Shown one piece after another: positions 1 to 8,079 of a DNA stretch of 64,000 nt (the stretch's first letter is position 1; every line of letters begins with the position of its first letter). The notes beneath the pieces are model-generated. The model was not told where the DNA came from and searched no databases. It saw nothing but the letters and a program-made list of their open reading frames with translations. Location: the NCBI RefSeq assembly GCF_000173655.1, contig NZ_ABZU01000002.1:245385-309384 (forward strand), written 5' to 3'. A program made the translations under genes and the position numbers. This DNA comes from Corynebacterium amycolatum SK46. Its GTDB lineage: Bacteria > Actinomycetota > Actinomycetes > Mycobacteriales > Mycobacteriaceae.

Positions 1-104
1 GCCCTTCTTCGGGTTCCAAAATCAACGTCATAGTCGCGATTTTAAGCAACAAACTTTGGCCGTGAGTCCGTTTCGGCTCGATTAATTGTCAGTATCAGCA
101 ATTC

Positions 105-115
105 GCTTTACGACG
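105..115 (+). repeat. GCTTTACGACG dispersed motif (intergenic copy)
   Basis: Exact copy of an 11-base sequence found ten times in this window (six more copies have A at position 5). This copy lies in non-coding DNA downstream of the rplA terminator. Its function is unknown; see the finding on this motif family. Confidence 0.6.
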
Positions 116-166
116 TCTACCGCGCCCGCAGCCCCACCGCGCCATCAATACCCCTTGTGAGAATGC

Positions 167-214
167 AAAACCGCCGCCTCACACACTCGGGAAAGTGCGC
201 GAGGCGGCGGTTTT
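167..214. terminator. Bidirectional terminator after rplA
   Basis: A 14-base perfect inverted repeat (AAAACCGCCGCCTC and its complement) encloses a 20-base loop. The arms end in A4/T4, so each strand gives a GC-rich stem followed by a short U tract. It lies about 70 bases beyond the rplA stop and probably ends the rplK-rplA transcript. Confidence 0.85.
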
Positions 215-284
215 CAAGAGCTTTGCTCTGAGTCACTCTCAAGCGACTTGCGAAGAGCTCACTCGCCTATCGGCTCATGCTGGT

Positions 285-989
285 TTAGGCGGTGTAGTCC
301 TTGATCACGTTGGTGTCAACCGGGATGCCCGGGCCATTGGTGGCGGAGACGGTGATCTTCTTCAGGTACTTACCCTTAGCAGCGGACGGCTTGAGACGCA
401 TCAGCTCGTCGATAAGCGCACCGTAGTTCTCGGCCAGCTTCTCAGCGTCGAAGGAAGCCTTACCGATAACAGCCTGCAGGTTTGCAGCCTTGTCAACGCG
501 GAAGGAAATCTTACCGCCCTTAATCTCGGTGACAGCCTTAGCGACATCCGGGGTAACGGTGCCGGTCTTCGGGTTCGGCATCAGACCACGCGGGCCGAGG
601 ATACGAGCCACGCGACCAACCTTGGCCATCTGGTCCGGGGTTGCGATAGCAGCGTCGAAGTCGGTCCAGCCGCCCTGAATCTTTTCGATCAGTTCCTCGG
701 AACCGACGAAGTCAGCGCCGGCCTCTTCAGCCTTGGTAGCGTTCTCGCCAGCGGCGAAAACAACAACGCGGACGGTCTTACCGGTGCCGTTCGGCAGGGA
801 GACAGTGCCGCGAACCAGCTGGTCGGCCTTGCGCGGGTCAACGCCCAGGCGAATCGCAACGTCAATGGTGGCGTCGTAGTTCTTGGAGGAGGTCTCCTTG
901 GCCAGGTTAGCGGCCTCGAGCGGAGAGTAGATGCGGCCGGCGTCGATCTTCTCGGCGGCGGCGCGGTATGCCTTAGAGTTCTTGCTCAT
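285..989 (-). CDS. rplA: 50S ribosomal protein L1 (uL1)
   Basis: Protein of 234 residues, the normal length for bacterial L1, which binds 23S rRNA at the mobile L1 stalk near the E site and takes part in release of deacylated tRNA. The signature around residues 130-145, with [17 protein letters not shown], is diagnostic. It follows rplK on the same strand after a gap of about 100 bases. In many bacteria L1 also represses its own rplK-rplA message by binding the leader; no specific L1 target was identified here. The ATG start gives the canonical N-terminus MSKNSKAYR. Confidence 0.98.
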   Translation of the reverse strand: MSKNSKAYRAAAEKIDAGRIYSPLEAANLAKETSSKNYDATIDVAIRLGVDPRKADQLVRGTVSLPNGTGKTVRVVVFAAGENATKAEEAGADFVGSEELIEKIQGGWTDFDAAIATPDQMAKVGRVARILGPRGLMPNPKTGTVTPDVAKAVTEIKGGKISFRVDKAANLQAVIGKASFDAEKLAENYGALIDELMRLKPSAAKGKYLKKITVSATNGPGIPVDTNVIKDYTA

Positions 990-1090
990 GAAAAGTCCAA
1001 TCTCAATTAAGTGAAATGGTTGGATTGTGGTGTTTAGCGGGCCGAAGCTGGCCCTACCACTTGATGAAGGTGCAGCTAAACGCTGACGGT

Positions 1091-1528
1091 TTACTTAGCG
1101 CCCTCGACGGTGATGCCCATGGAGCGAGCGGTACCGGCGATGATGCGTGCACCCATCTCGATGTCGTTAGCGTTCAGGTCCGGCTTCTTCAGCTCGGCGA
1201 TTTCCTTGCACTGCTCCCAGGTCACGGAACCGACCTTGTTGGTGTGCGGAACGCCAGAGCCCTTCTTGATGCCAGCGGCCTTCAGCAGCAGCTTAGCTGC
1301 CGGCGGGGTCTTCAGAACGAAGGTGAAGGAGCGGTCTTCGTAGACGGAGATTTCAACCGGGACAACGTTGCCACGCTGGTTCTCAGTTGCTGCGTTGTAA
1401 GCCTTGCAGAACTCCATGATGTTGACACCATGGGCACCCAGTGCCGGACCAACCGGCGGAGCCGGGTTAGCCTGACCAGCCTGGATCTGCAGCTTAATAA
1501 TCGCAGAAAGCTTCTTCTTCGGAGCCAT
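1091..1528 (-). CDS. rplK: 50S ribosomal protein L11 (uL11)
   Basis: Protein of 145 residues matching L11, which with L10 and 23S rRNA forms the GTPase-associated centre and is needed for (p)ppGpp synthesis by Rel on the ribosome. The N-terminal [20 protein letters not shown] and the C-terminal [12 protein letters not shown] are family signatures. The ATG is preceded by an AGGAAG-type ribosome-binding site at suitable spacing. The gene lies between nusG and rplA, the standard bacterial order secE-nusG-rplK-rplA. Confidence 0.98.
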
Positions 1529-1603
1529 CGGATTAACCTACTTCCTAGTTACCGGGGCATGCCGCCCCGATGAAAAGGCGACTCACCCCGTCCGGATGCC
1601 GAC

Positions 1604-1614
1604 GCTTTACGACG
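1604..1614 (+). repeat. GCTTTACGACG dispersed motif (nusG-rplK gap)
   Basis: Exact copy of the dispersed 11-mer, in the non-coding gap between nusG and rplK. No protein constraint explains its presence here. Confidence 0.6.
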
Positions 1615-1713
1615 ACCCTTGCGCACTCGACCATCATGGCCGCTGGCGCTGGTCATCGAGTTGGTGCCAGCCACCGGGGATACGAATTACTTGGCGCATC
1701 TGTGCTCAAAGCA

Positions 1714-1758
1714 CAAAAATGCACGCCTGGCTACGTTACCGCAGCGTATGGCGTGCAT
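1714..1758 (-). terminator. Terminator or attenuator between nusG and rplK
   Basis: On the minus strand a 9-base perfect stem (ATGCACGCC with its complement at 1719-1758) contains a second, imperfect inner stem and is followed at once by five U. A small hairpin (TGTGCT/AGCACA, 1701-1715) comes next. It sits within the 335-base gap between the nusG stop and the rplK start. It could separate the two transcription units or attenuate read-through into rplK. The rest of the gap holds only a small GC-rich hairpin near 1552-1569, just ahead of the rplK ribosome-binding site. Confidence 0.7.
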
Positions 1759-1863
1759 CAAAATCCGTTACCGGATTGGTTGCTCGAGAGAGCTAGCTGG
1801 TGCCTTTGCTCGACGCTTGGCTTGCTACCCGGCTTAGTGCGGGGGTCCGACTTAGTGCGAGGC

Positions 1864-2748
1864 CTAGTTCAGCTTCTCGACCTCATCGATGCCCAGCTCG
1901 ACCGGGGTCTCACGGCCGAAGATGGAAACCAGAGCCTTCATGCGGCCGGTGTCCGGGTCGATCTCGGAGATAGTCGCAGCCACAGATGCGAACGGGCCGG
2001 ACAGGATGGTGACGGACTCGCCGACCTCGTAGTCGATGGCTACGGCCTTCTTCTCTGCCTGCGGAGCCGCTGCGACAGCCAGCTCACCGTCGGCATTTGC
2101 AGCTTCCTCAGCAGCATCCGCGGTGATGGTCTCCTTCGGCATGAGGAACTTAGCGACCTCGCGAATCTTGACCTTGGACGGCTGGCCCTCGCTACCGACG
2201 AAGGAAGTAACACCCGGGGTGTCGCGGACGACGGACCAGGACGGGTCATCCAGGCTCATGCGGACCAGAACGTAGCCCGGCAGCAGCTTGCGCTTAACGA
2301 TCTTCTTCTTGCCGTCGTCCTTGCGCTCTTCGACTTCCTCAACCGGAACGATGACCTCGTGGATCTGCTCATCGACACCCATGGTCTGGGCACGCATTTC
2401 CAGGTTGGTCTTCACCTTGTTCTCGTAGCCGGAGTAGCACTGGATGATGTACCAGTCACCCGGACGACGCTTGAGCTCACGCTGGAACTCGCGCAGGCGC
2501 TTACGGTACTCGGCGTCTGCGTCAGCAGCTGCTTGCGCCTCAGCGTCAGCGGCGGTCTCCTCTGCCGGCGCGGCTTCTGCTGCAGCAGTGTCAGCTGCGT
2601 CGGCTGCGGCAGTGTCAGCTGCGGCCGCGTCCTCGACCGGAGTCTCTACCTGAGCCTGTGCGTCCTGCACATCCTGCTCAGTTGCGGCAGCGTCCGCGGA
2701 CTGGGCGTCAGGCTGGGCGTCGGAGAAAATATTCTGACCATCGTTCAT
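1864..2748 (-). CDS. nusG: Transcription termination/antitermination factor NusG
   Basis: Protein of 294 residues. The first ~90 residues are an Ala/Asp/Glu-rich, probably disordered extension, common in actinobacterial NusG. The NGN domain then starts at about residue 97 ([17 protein letters not shown]) and binds RNA polymerase over the clamp. A KOW domain lies at the C-terminus ([15 protein letters not shown]...). Between NGN and KOW is a further Ala-rich linker (about residues 210-235), longer than in E. coli. The ATG is preceded by a GAGGGG ribosome-binding site. It lies between secE and rplK, as usual. Confidence 0.97.
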   Translation of the reverse strand: MNDGQNIFSDAQPDAQSADAAATEQDVQDAQAQVETPVEDAAAADTAAADAADTAAAEAAPAEETAADAEAQAAADADAEYRKRLREFQRELKRRPGDWYIIQCYSGYENKVKTNLEMRAQTMGVDEQIHEVIVPVEEVEERKDDGKKKIVKRKLLPGYVLVRMSLDDPSWSVVRDTPGVTSFVGSEGQPSKVKIREVAKFLMPKETITADAAEEAANADGELAVAAAPQAEKKAVAIDYEVGESVTILSGPFASVAATISEIDPDTGRMKALVSIFGRETPVELGIDEVEKLN

Positions 2749-2875
2749 GTCGTGCTAACCCCTCTTGTATCTACATCAACGGTTCGCGACATTGGCATCT
2801 TCGCTCAAAGAGTCTTAAGAGCCAATATGCCATCCGCAATCACTTCGCACAGCTAGACACCAGCTGCGCTAACGA

Positions 2876-2908
2876 ATAATCCCGCCGTCCGGAACTCGGA
2901 GGCGGGAT
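2876..2908 (-). terminator. Hairpin between secE and nusG
   Basis: ATCCCGCC and its complement form an 8-base stem around a 14-base loop. On the minus strand it is followed by a weak U-rich stretch (TTATT). It lies just past the secE stop and ahead of nusG, so it may partly uncouple the two genes. Confidence 0.55.
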
Positions 2909-2939
2909 GAAAAGCATCACTGCGAGACAGTATAACCGA

Positions 2940-3248
2940 TTACTTGCCCAACACCGATCGGACACCCAGACCGGCCAGTGTGTCCACACCCCACACGAGA
3001 GCGATCATGGCAATCAGGAACAGGATCACGATGATGCTGTAGGTGACCATCTGGCGGCCGGTCGGCCAAATCACCTTACGCAGCTCGTCAACAACCTGCT
3101 TGATGAAAACCACAGGGTTACGAGTCGAAAGCTCGTTGGTCTCCTTCTCACGCGCAGGCTTCTTCGCCACGGTGGTCTGCGCACCCGTCGCCTGGCGCTT
3201 ACCGGTCGGGCGAGCCGCTGCCTGGAAAGTCTGGTTTTCCTCAGACAC
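2940..3248 (-). CDS. secE: Preprotein translocase subunit SecE
   Basis: Protein of 102 residues with one C-terminal membrane segment, the actinobacterial single-span form of SecE, which clamps the SecY channel. Residues ~1-40 are polar and basic. The conserved amphipathic stretch with ELRKVIWPTGRQM at about residues 55-67 precedes the hydrophobic span (residues ~69-90). The gene lies immediately upstream of nusG and downstream of tRNA-Trp, a classical arrangement. Confidence 0.96.
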   Translation of the reverse strand: MSEENQTFQAAARPTGKRQATGAQTTVAKKPAREKETNELSTRNPVVFIKQVVDELRKVIWPTGRQMVTYSIIVILFLIAMIALVWGVDTLAGLGVRSVLGK

Positions 3249-3520
3249 GATGCTCCTTCGCTACTTCGTGCATATGAGAACTAAAGATACTGCACAGTGA
3301 AACTCAAGCGTGAATTCTTCAAGGGCAAACTCCAGGGGTGTTCTCCGGAGCCGAGCCCCCACTGTGCAGAGCAAGTCTGGTTCAGTGCGTAAATTCTAGC
3401 CGATTATCCACACTATCGAAGAAATGCCCTTCGTGGGAACCGCAGGCTTCGAGATTCGATTCCACTGCTGGCCTTGCGACGATACTCACTGACGGCCACT
3501 TCACTGCTGCTTCGCCCTAG

Positions 3521-3572
3521 CTCGGTCTGCAAGCTTGGGTTGCTCGCTCGGTCTGCAAGCTTGGGTTGCTCG
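3521..3572. repeat. 26-base direct tandem repeat, two copies
   Basis: The 26-base unit beginning CTCGGTCTGCAAGCTTGGGT occurs twice head to tail with no mismatch, followed by a decayed third copy. It lies in the 539-base gap between secE and tRNA-Trp. No credible gene was found there; the rest of the gap holds the inverted repeat at 3640-3708 and a terminator. Confidence 0.8.
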
Positions 3573-3639
3573 CTCAGGCTGCTGGCTCGGGCTGCAAAAA
3601 TGACGACCCAACAGACTACGGGCTGCAAATGTGAAACTG

Positions 3640-3708
3640 TGCGAGTTTATGACCCTACCAGCCATTTTTCGAGCCATTTTTTGACATAAACGCAGTCAGT
3701 AACTCGCA
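3640..3708. repeat. Intergenic inverted-repeat element
   Basis: TGCGAGTT at 3640-3647 is matched by AACTCGCA at 3701-3708, with imperfect pairing continuing inward (TGAC on both sides). The right half, CATAAACGCAGTCAGTA, closely matches the right half of the element at 11826-11900 (CATAAACGGGGTCAGTA), so the two look like diverged copies of one small palindromic element. Confidence 0.6.
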
Positions 3709-3735
3709 TTGACCCACCGCCGCCGAATATAAACG

Positions 3736-3782
3736 AAAAACCCGTCACCCAGACGCATTTTCATACGCCCTGGATGACGGGT
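3736..3782 (-). terminator. Terminator downstream of tRNA-Trp
   Basis: On the minus strand, ACCCGTCATCCAGGGCG pairs with CGTCTGGGTGACGGGT over a short AT-rich loop (two mismatches) and is followed by five U. It starts a few bases after the tRNA-Trp 3' end and should separate the tRNA transcript from secE. Confidence 0.85.
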
Positions 3783-3787
3783 ACTTG

Positions 3788-3860
3788 CAGGGGCGACAGG
3801 ACTCGAACCTGCAACCTGCGGTTTTGGAGACCGCTGCTCTACCAATTGAGCCACGCCCCT
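3788..3860 (-). tRNA. tRNA-Trp (CCA)
   Basis: A cloverleaf can be drawn on the minus strand: acceptor AGGGGCG/CGCCCCT, D arm with GCTCAATTGGTAGAGC, anticodon loop CTCCAAA with anticodon CCA on the stem GCGGT/ACCGC, and a T arm with GGTTCGAGTCC. The 3' CCA is not encoded. tRNA-Trp upstream of secE is a common bacterial arrangement. Confidence 0.97.
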
Positions 3861-3963
3861 TCACCACCAGCAAAAGAACTTTCCAGTCCTTAGCTGACAA
3901 TGTCCCACCTTACTGCATTGCTGCATAATCAAGGCGGGGTTCGACGAACATCACTGTCCGTAG

Positions 3964-4037
3964 TAGCGATGGGGGGGATCGAACCCCCGACCTCACGATT
4001 ATGAGTCGTGCGCTCTCACCATCTGAGCTACATCGCC
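3964..4037 (-). tRNA. tRNA-Met (CAT)
   Basis: Minus-strand cloverleaf with acceptor GGCGATG/CATCGCT (terminal G-U pair), D arm GCTCAGATGGTGAGAGC, anticodon loop CTCATAA with anticodon CAT on the stem ACGA/TCGT, and T arm GGGGGTTCGATCCCCC. The paired acceptor terminus and lack of an initiator-type GGG/CCC anticodon stem point to elongator tRNA-Met. An Ile tRNA with lysidine-modified CAT cannot be strictly excluded. Confidence 0.93.
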
Positions 4038-4076
4038 CCTATTCTCTACCGGACATAAGTCCGTATAAAAGAACAG

Positions 4077-4149
4077 AGCCCCCTGACAGAATCGAACTGT
4101 CGACCTTTTCCTTACCATGGAAACGCTCTGCCGACTGAGCTAAGGGGGC
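4077..4149 (-). tRNA. tRNA-Thr (GGT)
   Basis: Minus-strand cloverleaf with acceptor GCCCCCT/AGGGGGC, D arm GCTCAGTCGGCAGAGC, anticodon loop ATGGTAA (anticodon GGT) on the stem TTTCC/GGAAA, and T arm GACAGTTCGATTCTGTC. It lies about 40 bases from tRNA-Met on the same strand; they are probably one transcript. Confidence 0.96.
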
Positions 4150-4333
4150 ATCAGCATCCATTGAACTCAGCACTTAACTCCGTGGTCAATTGTTGACCGC
4201 TTCGTTTCGCTCTGTGCTCTCCGTGAAGCCTTGCAAAGATTAACCCGAAATCACCACTAAGCACAAATCAGCAGGTAGGAAGCGGTATTTCTTGTCACGT
4301 TTTCTGACATTTTGGCGCGCACTTATGGATAAT

Positions 4334-4386
4334 CTATTCACTTATCGATGAGCCCCAGCGGAACCATAAGTGAATAGCTCATCGAT
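4334..4386. repeat. Permuted inverted repeat
   Basis: CTATTCACTTAT (4334-4345) is matched by ATAAGTGAATAG (4366-4377), and the adjoining CGATGAG (4346-4352) by CTCATCG (4378-4384). The order is A-B-13 bases-A'-B', not the A-B-B'-A' of a simple hairpin. It lies in the 371-base gap between tRNA-Thr and tRNA-Tyr, where no gene was seen. Confidence 0.8.
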
Positions 4387-4397
4387 GGGTGGCCGCC

Positions 4398-4449
4398 CCT
4401 AACCCGAACTCCTAACCCGACCCCCTAACTCGAACCCCTAACTCGAACC
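4398..4449. repeat. 13-base tandem repeat, four copies
   Basis: Units starting at 4398, 4411, 4424 and 4437 read CCTAACYCGAMYC with a period of exactly 13 bases. Non-coding; between the permuted inverted repeat and the tRNA-Tyr terminator. Confidence 0.8.
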
Positions 4450-4480
4450 CCTCCCCCACATCCCCACCAACAGCCCCTAC

Positions 4481-4514
4481 AAAAAATCACCGCGAGAAAA
4501 TTCTCGCGGTGATT
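4481..4514 (-). terminator. Terminator downstream of tRNA-Tyr
   Basis: Perfect 14-base stem AAATCACCGCGAGA with its complement and a 3-4 base AT loop (4484-4514). On the minus strand it is followed by a run of six U. It begins seven bases after the tRNA-Tyr 3' end. Confidence 0.93.
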
Positions 4515-4520
4515 TCACTG

Positions 4521-4602
4521 TGCCAGATGATGGATTCGAACCAACGAAGGCAATGCCGACGGATTTACAATCCGCTCCCTTTGGCCGCTCGGGCAATCTG
4601 GC
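4521..4602 (-). tRNA. tRNA-Tyr (GTA)
   Basis: Minus-strand class II tRNA of 82 bases with acceptor GCCAGAT/ATCTGGC, anticodon loop around TTGTAAA (anticodon GTA) on the stem CGGAT/ATCCG, a short variable arm, and T arm GTTGGTTCGAATCC. Discriminator A fits tRNA-Tyr. Confidence 0.96.
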
Positions 4603-4687
4603 GTGCACTCTTAAACGGTGCGAATGGAATGCTACCCACTACTCTGTCAATTACACAAATCGGCAGGTAAGGAGGATATTTTCCTAC

Positions 4688-4760
4688 TTGGATTCCCCCT
4701 CAGCAGAGCTCACCCCTCAGCGGAGCTCAACTCTCAGCAGAAATCACCCCAGAGCAGAGC
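4688..4760. repeat. Degenerate 17-base repeats
   Basis: Variants of CTCAGCAGAGCTCACCC recur about four times with a period near 17 bases (the later copies carry substitutions and small insertions). They lie between tRNA-Tyr and the end of the polyprenyl diphosphate synthase gene. No coding function is apparent. Confidence 0.6.
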
Positions 4761-4798
4761 TCGCCCCTAGGTTCATCTCGCCAGTGGAGCTCAATCCA

Positions 4799-5854
4799 CT
4801 ACCCCACGCGCTCCACGGTGTAGCGAGCAACGTGGCGCAGAGCCTCCTTTGCCGCACAGTCGGGAAGGTCAGCGATGACGCGGTCGGACTCATCCAGCAG
4901 TTCATTGACCTTCTCCATCGCGCGAGCCACACCGTTGGTCTGAGCCAGGAGCTCGAGGGCCTCGTCGACAAGCACATCGTCGGAGACTGGGCCGACGAGA
5001 ATCTCGCGGAGGCGGTCAGCGGCTGGAGTGTCCTCCTGTAGCGCGTAGAGAACCGGCAGCGTGAAGACGCCCTCGCGCAAGTCAGTGCCCGGAGTCTTGC
5101 CGGACTGATCTGTGTTGGAGGAAATGTCGATGATGTCGTCGACGATCTGGAAAACGATTCCGATTAGTTCGCCATAGCGGCGCAGCGCGTTGGAAATATC
5201 GGCGGACGCACCGGCGTGATAGGCGCCGAGATAACCAGCCGATGCGATGAGCACACCGGTCTTTTCGGCAATGACCTTCAGGTAGCGCTCGATGCGCTCT
5301 TCAATCGGCAAGTCCAAGTCGTTGAGGCACTCGCGCATCTGACCTGTGACAAGAACACCGAAGGTCTCGGCGAAGTGGGCTACGCTCTCGGAGCCGAGCT
5401 CCGCCAGCAGTCGGGATGCAACAGCGAAGAGGTAGTCACCCGCCAGAATGGCGACGGTGTTGTCCCAGCGCGAGTTTGCGGAGGGCACACCGCGGCGCTT
5501 ATCCGCTTCATCCATGACATCGTCGTGGTAGAGCGTCGCCAGATGCGTCAGCTCCAGCACCGTCGCGGCGGTGATGACCTTATCGCTCTCCGGGGTCTCA
5601 CCGAACTGCGCGGCAAGCATGGTAAACATTGGGCGGAAGCGCTTACCACCAGCCTGAGCTAGGTGGGAAACCCGCTCGGCTAGGAAGTCCTCGCCGCGCC
5701 CCAGCTCAGTAATCAGGAGGTCCTCGCTCTTGCGCATTCCCTCGGTGATTGTTGCTTCCAGCGCCTCATCAACGAAGTGAGAACTAGTGGCGGTGTGCTC
5801 ACCAGTGCCCTGAGCACTTCCGGAACTAAGCCCGGAGTAGTCTCCAGTACGCAT
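4799..5854 (-). CDS. Polyprenyl (hepta/octa/nonaprenyl) diphosphate synthase
   Basis: Protein of 351 residues of the trans-isoprenyl diphosphate synthase family, which condenses isopentenyl diphosphate units onto an allylic primer. The first Asp-rich motif DDVMD lies near residue 110 after YH, the second, DDIID, near residue 235 (FQIVDDIIDIS), and GGKRFRP near residue 69 binds diphosphate. Its position, divergent from menJ and close to menG, matches grcC1 (Rv0562) in M. tuberculosis, so it most likely makes the menaquinone side chain. Chain length cannot be read safely from sequence. The N-terminal ~30 residues are low-complexity Ser/Thr/Gly. Confidence 0.93.
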   Translation of the reverse strand: MRTGDYSGLSSGSAQGTGEHTATSSHFVDEALEATITEGMRKSEDLLITELGRGEDFLAERVSHLAQAGGKRFRPMFTMLAAQFGETPESDKVITAATVLELTHLATLYHDDVMDEADKRRGVPSANSRWDNTVAILAGDYLFAVASRLLAELGSESVAHFAETFGVLVTGQMRECLNDLDLPIEERIERYLKVIAEKTGVLIASAGYLGAYHAGASADISNALRRYGELIGIVFQIVDDIIDISSNTDQSGKTPGTDLREGVFTLPVLYALQEDTPAADRLREILVGPVSDDVLVDEALELLAQTNGVARAMEKVNELLDESDRVIADLPDCAAKEALRHVARYTVERVG

Positions 5855-5972
5855 TCGAGACCTGCCTAACTGACGATAAAAGATAAGAAACTGCTAAATA
5901 AACTACCCTACGAGCATAGTGGCTAGCAGACCAGTTCCCATATTTGTTTCAACGTCGTTATACGCTGGGGCA

Positions 5973-7325
5973 ATGACCTCAAGCCCGATTTCGCGAGTTT
6001 CCCCCACGTTCGACGGCACCGTCGCTCTACCCAGCAGCACTGACGTGCTCATTGTTGGCGCTGGGCCCACCGGCTCCGCAGCCGCAATTCACGCCGCCCG
6101 CGCCGGTTTTTCGGTCACTGTGGTCGACTCGCAGCGCTTCCCGCGCGACAAGACTTGTGGCGACGGACTCACTCCTCGCGCTATCGCTGAGCTACGTCGC
6201 CTAGGGCTTGACGACGAGCTCCTGCGCCGCAACCGCAACCGCGGACTCAAGCTGCACGGCTTCGGCGGCTCCATCACCGCACCTTGGCCAGATGATGCCT
6301 CGGGCACTTTTCCCGCTGTCGGATCCGCGATGTCGCGTGTTGAGCTCGACACTTTCTTGCTCAATGCCGCCGCTGATGCCGGTGCACAAGTCTTTGATGG
6401 GGTCGCTGCGCGGAAGGTGGTTCTCGGAGCGCTGAGCAGTGGTGGCACGCGGGGTCACGGCGTGCGCGAGGTGGAACTTTCCGACCGCGAAGGCAAGCCA
6501 CACACCATCTCGGCCCGCTGGCTGCTCGTGGCCGATGGGGTCCGAAGTACCGTCGGCAAGCAGCTGGGGCGTGCGTGGCATCGCGACAGCGTCTTTGGCG
6601 TGGCCGCGCGGTCATATGTCAGCTTCGACAGCGTGGACGTAGCGGATGACTGGATTCACTCGCACCTGGAACTGCGCGACTCCGAGGGGCAGACGCACCC
6701 GGGCTATGGCTGGATTTTCCCGCTGGGAGCAGGCCAGGCGAATGTGGGGTGTGGGGCGCTGGCGACGTCGGCACGCCCGGCGCGCACGAACGTGAAGAAG
6801 TTGCTACGCGAGTACCACGGGCAGGTGCGTGAGCAGTGGCAGATGAGCGAACCGGAGCACGTGACGTCGGCGCTGCTACCGATGGGTGGTGCCGTGTCGA
6901 ATGTGGCGGGGCCGAACTGGGCGTTGCTCGGTGATGCTGCGTGCCTGGTCAACCCGCTCAACGGTGAGGGCATTGACTACGGCATGGAGTCGGCGCGGCT
7001 GGCGGTGGAGCTGATTAGTTCGATTGGTGCGGGTCGCGATGGGCTGACTCACTCCTGGCCCGCCCTGCTTCGCGAGCACTACGGCACCGGCTTCTCGCTG
7101 GCTCGCAAGTTGGCGCTGACGTTGACGTACCCGAGCTTCCTGCCGACCGTCGGCCCGCTGACCATCGGCGCCCCGTGGGGCAGCCAGCTCATGGGCGTCG
7201 CGGCACGACTGATGGGAAACCTGGTCACGGAACACGACCGCGATGTGGTGGCGCGGCTCTGGCGCGCTTCGGGGCAGGCGGTGCTGGCCTCCGATAAGTG
7301 GTTTGGACGCCAGCCCTGGCAGTAA
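5973..7325 (+). CDS. menJ: Menaquinone reductase MenJ (geranylgeranyl reductase family)
   Basis: FAD-dependent oxidoreductase of the geranylgeranyl reductase family, 450 residues from the ATG at 5973. VLIVGAGPTGSAAAIHAARAG is the N-terminal dinucleotide-binding motif, followed by FPRDKTCGDGLTPRA. WALLGDAACLVNPLNGEGIDY near residue 320 is the FAD/DG motif. In mycobacteria the homologue Rv0561c saturates the beta-isoprene unit of menaquinone-9 to give MK-9(II-H2). A longer form from GTG 5919 is possible, but a TATACG -10-like element about 12 bases ahead of ATG 5973 favours the shorter, nearly leaderless start. It is divergent from the polyprenyl synthase. Confidence 0.9.
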   Translation: MTSSPISRVSPTFDGTVALPSSTDVLIVGAGPTGSAAAIHAARAGFSVTVVDSQRFPRDKTCGDGLTPRAIAELRRLGLDDELLRRNRNRGLKLHGFGGSITAPWPDDASGTFPAVGSAMSRVELDTFLLNAAADAGAQVFDGVAARKVVLGALSSGGTRGHGVREVELSDREGKPHTISARWLLVADGVRSTVGKQLGRAWHRDSVFGVAARSYVSFDSVDVADDWIHSHLELRDSEGQTHPGYGWIFPLGAGQANVGCGALATSARPARTNVKKLLREYHGQVREQWQMSEPEHVTSALLPMGGAVSNVAGPNWALLGDAACLVNPLNGEGIDYGMESARLAVELISSIGAGRDGLTHSWPALLREHYGTGFSLARKLALTLTYPSFLPTVGPLTIGAPWGSQLMGVAARLMGNLVTEHDRDVVARLWRASGQAVLASDKWFGRQPWQ

Positions 7326-7330
7326 AAATC

Positions 7331-7341
7331 GCTTTACGACG
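7331..7341 (+). repeat. GCTTTACGACG dispersed motif (after menJ)
   Basis: Exact copy of the dispersed 11-mer, starting six bases after the menJ stop in the convergent menJ/menG gap. Confidence 0.6.
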
Positions 7342-7376
7342 GACCCCGCGACCCAGCCCGATTGCGAGCTATCGAC

Positions 7377-8069
7377 CTACTGCGCGGGCTTGGTTGCCGA
7401 GTGCAGCGCCGCGATGCCAAAGGTGAGATTCTGCCAACCAGCATCCTCCCAGCCAGAGGCATTGATGTCGCGGGCAAGCTGCGACTGGTTTGGCCAGGCG
7501 CGAATCGACTCCGCCAAGTACACGTAGGCCTCCGGGTTCGAGGAGACGACCTTGGCAATCTGCGGCAGTGCCCGCATCAAGTACTCCTTGTAGAAGGTGC
7601 TGAACACTGGCACCACAGGGGTGGAGAACTCACAGACTGTCAGCTGGCCTCCGGGCTTGGTCACGCGGGCTAGTTCGGCAAGGCCCGCCTTGTAGTCCAC
7701 GATGTTGCGCAGACCGAAGCTGATGGTCACCGCGTCGAAGGTGTTGTCCGGGAATGGCAGCTTCATGCCGTCACCGCAGACCTTGGGAACATCGCGGTGT
7801 GCACCGGCCTTGAGCATGCCTCGGGAGAAGTCACAGGCAACGACGTATGCGCCAGACTTTGCCAACTCCACTGAGGAAACAGCCGTACCGGCGGCCAGGT
7901 CGAGAACCTTCTGGCCAGGCTGCAGGTTCAGGCGCTTTGCCGTGCGTACGCGCCAGTAGTGGTCAATACCACCGGTGAGCACGGTATTAGTGATGTCGTA
8001 ATTCTTCCCCACGCCGTCGAACATCGAAGCGACTTCGCTGGGATTTTTCGTTAAATCAGCCCTAGACAC
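7377..8069 (-). CDS. menG: Demethylmenaquinone methyltransferase
   Basis: Class I SAM-dependent methyltransferase (UbiE/MenG family), 230 residues from the GTG at 8069. It performs the last step of menaquinone synthesis, C-methylation of demethylmenaquinone. Motif I is [10 protein letters not shown], the acidic loop end is ACDFSRGM, and TISFGLRNI is a UbiE-family signature. The upstream frame stays open past the GTG but runs into mgtA; starting at 8069 leaves 10 bases after the mgtA stop and gives the standard length. Likely co-transcribed with mgtA. Confidence 0.94.
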   Translation of the reverse strand: MSRADLTKNPSEVASMFDGVGKNYDITNTVLTGGIDHYWRVRTAKRLNLQPGQKVLDLAAGTAVSSVELAKSGAYVVACDFSRGMLKAGAHRDVPKVCGDGMKLPFPDNTFDAVTISFGLRNIVDYKAGLAELARVTKPGGQLTVCEFSTPVVPVFSTFYKEYLMRALPQIAKVVSSNPEAYVYLAESIRAWPNQSQLARDINASGWEDAGWQNLTFGIAALHSATKPAQ

Positions 8070-8079
8070 GATGTCCAGA

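Noticed and set aside
1570..2856. Open frame of 428 codons opposite nusG
   Set aside because: nusG on the minus strand has clear NGN and KOW domains; the other frame gives a Leu/Arg-rich sequence with no recognisable fold.
3413..3628. Possible 71-residue gene between secE and tRNA-Trp
   Set aside because: It runs through the 26-base tandem repeat, has no ribosome-binding site and no recognisable motif.
4334..4386. RNA pseudoknot from the permuted inverted repeat
   Set aside because: The connecting loops would have zero bases across a 12-base stem, which is sterically impossible; it is better treated as a DNA feature.
4398..4760. CRISPR array
   Set aside because: The repeats are 13 and 17 bases with no spacers and no cas genes nearby.
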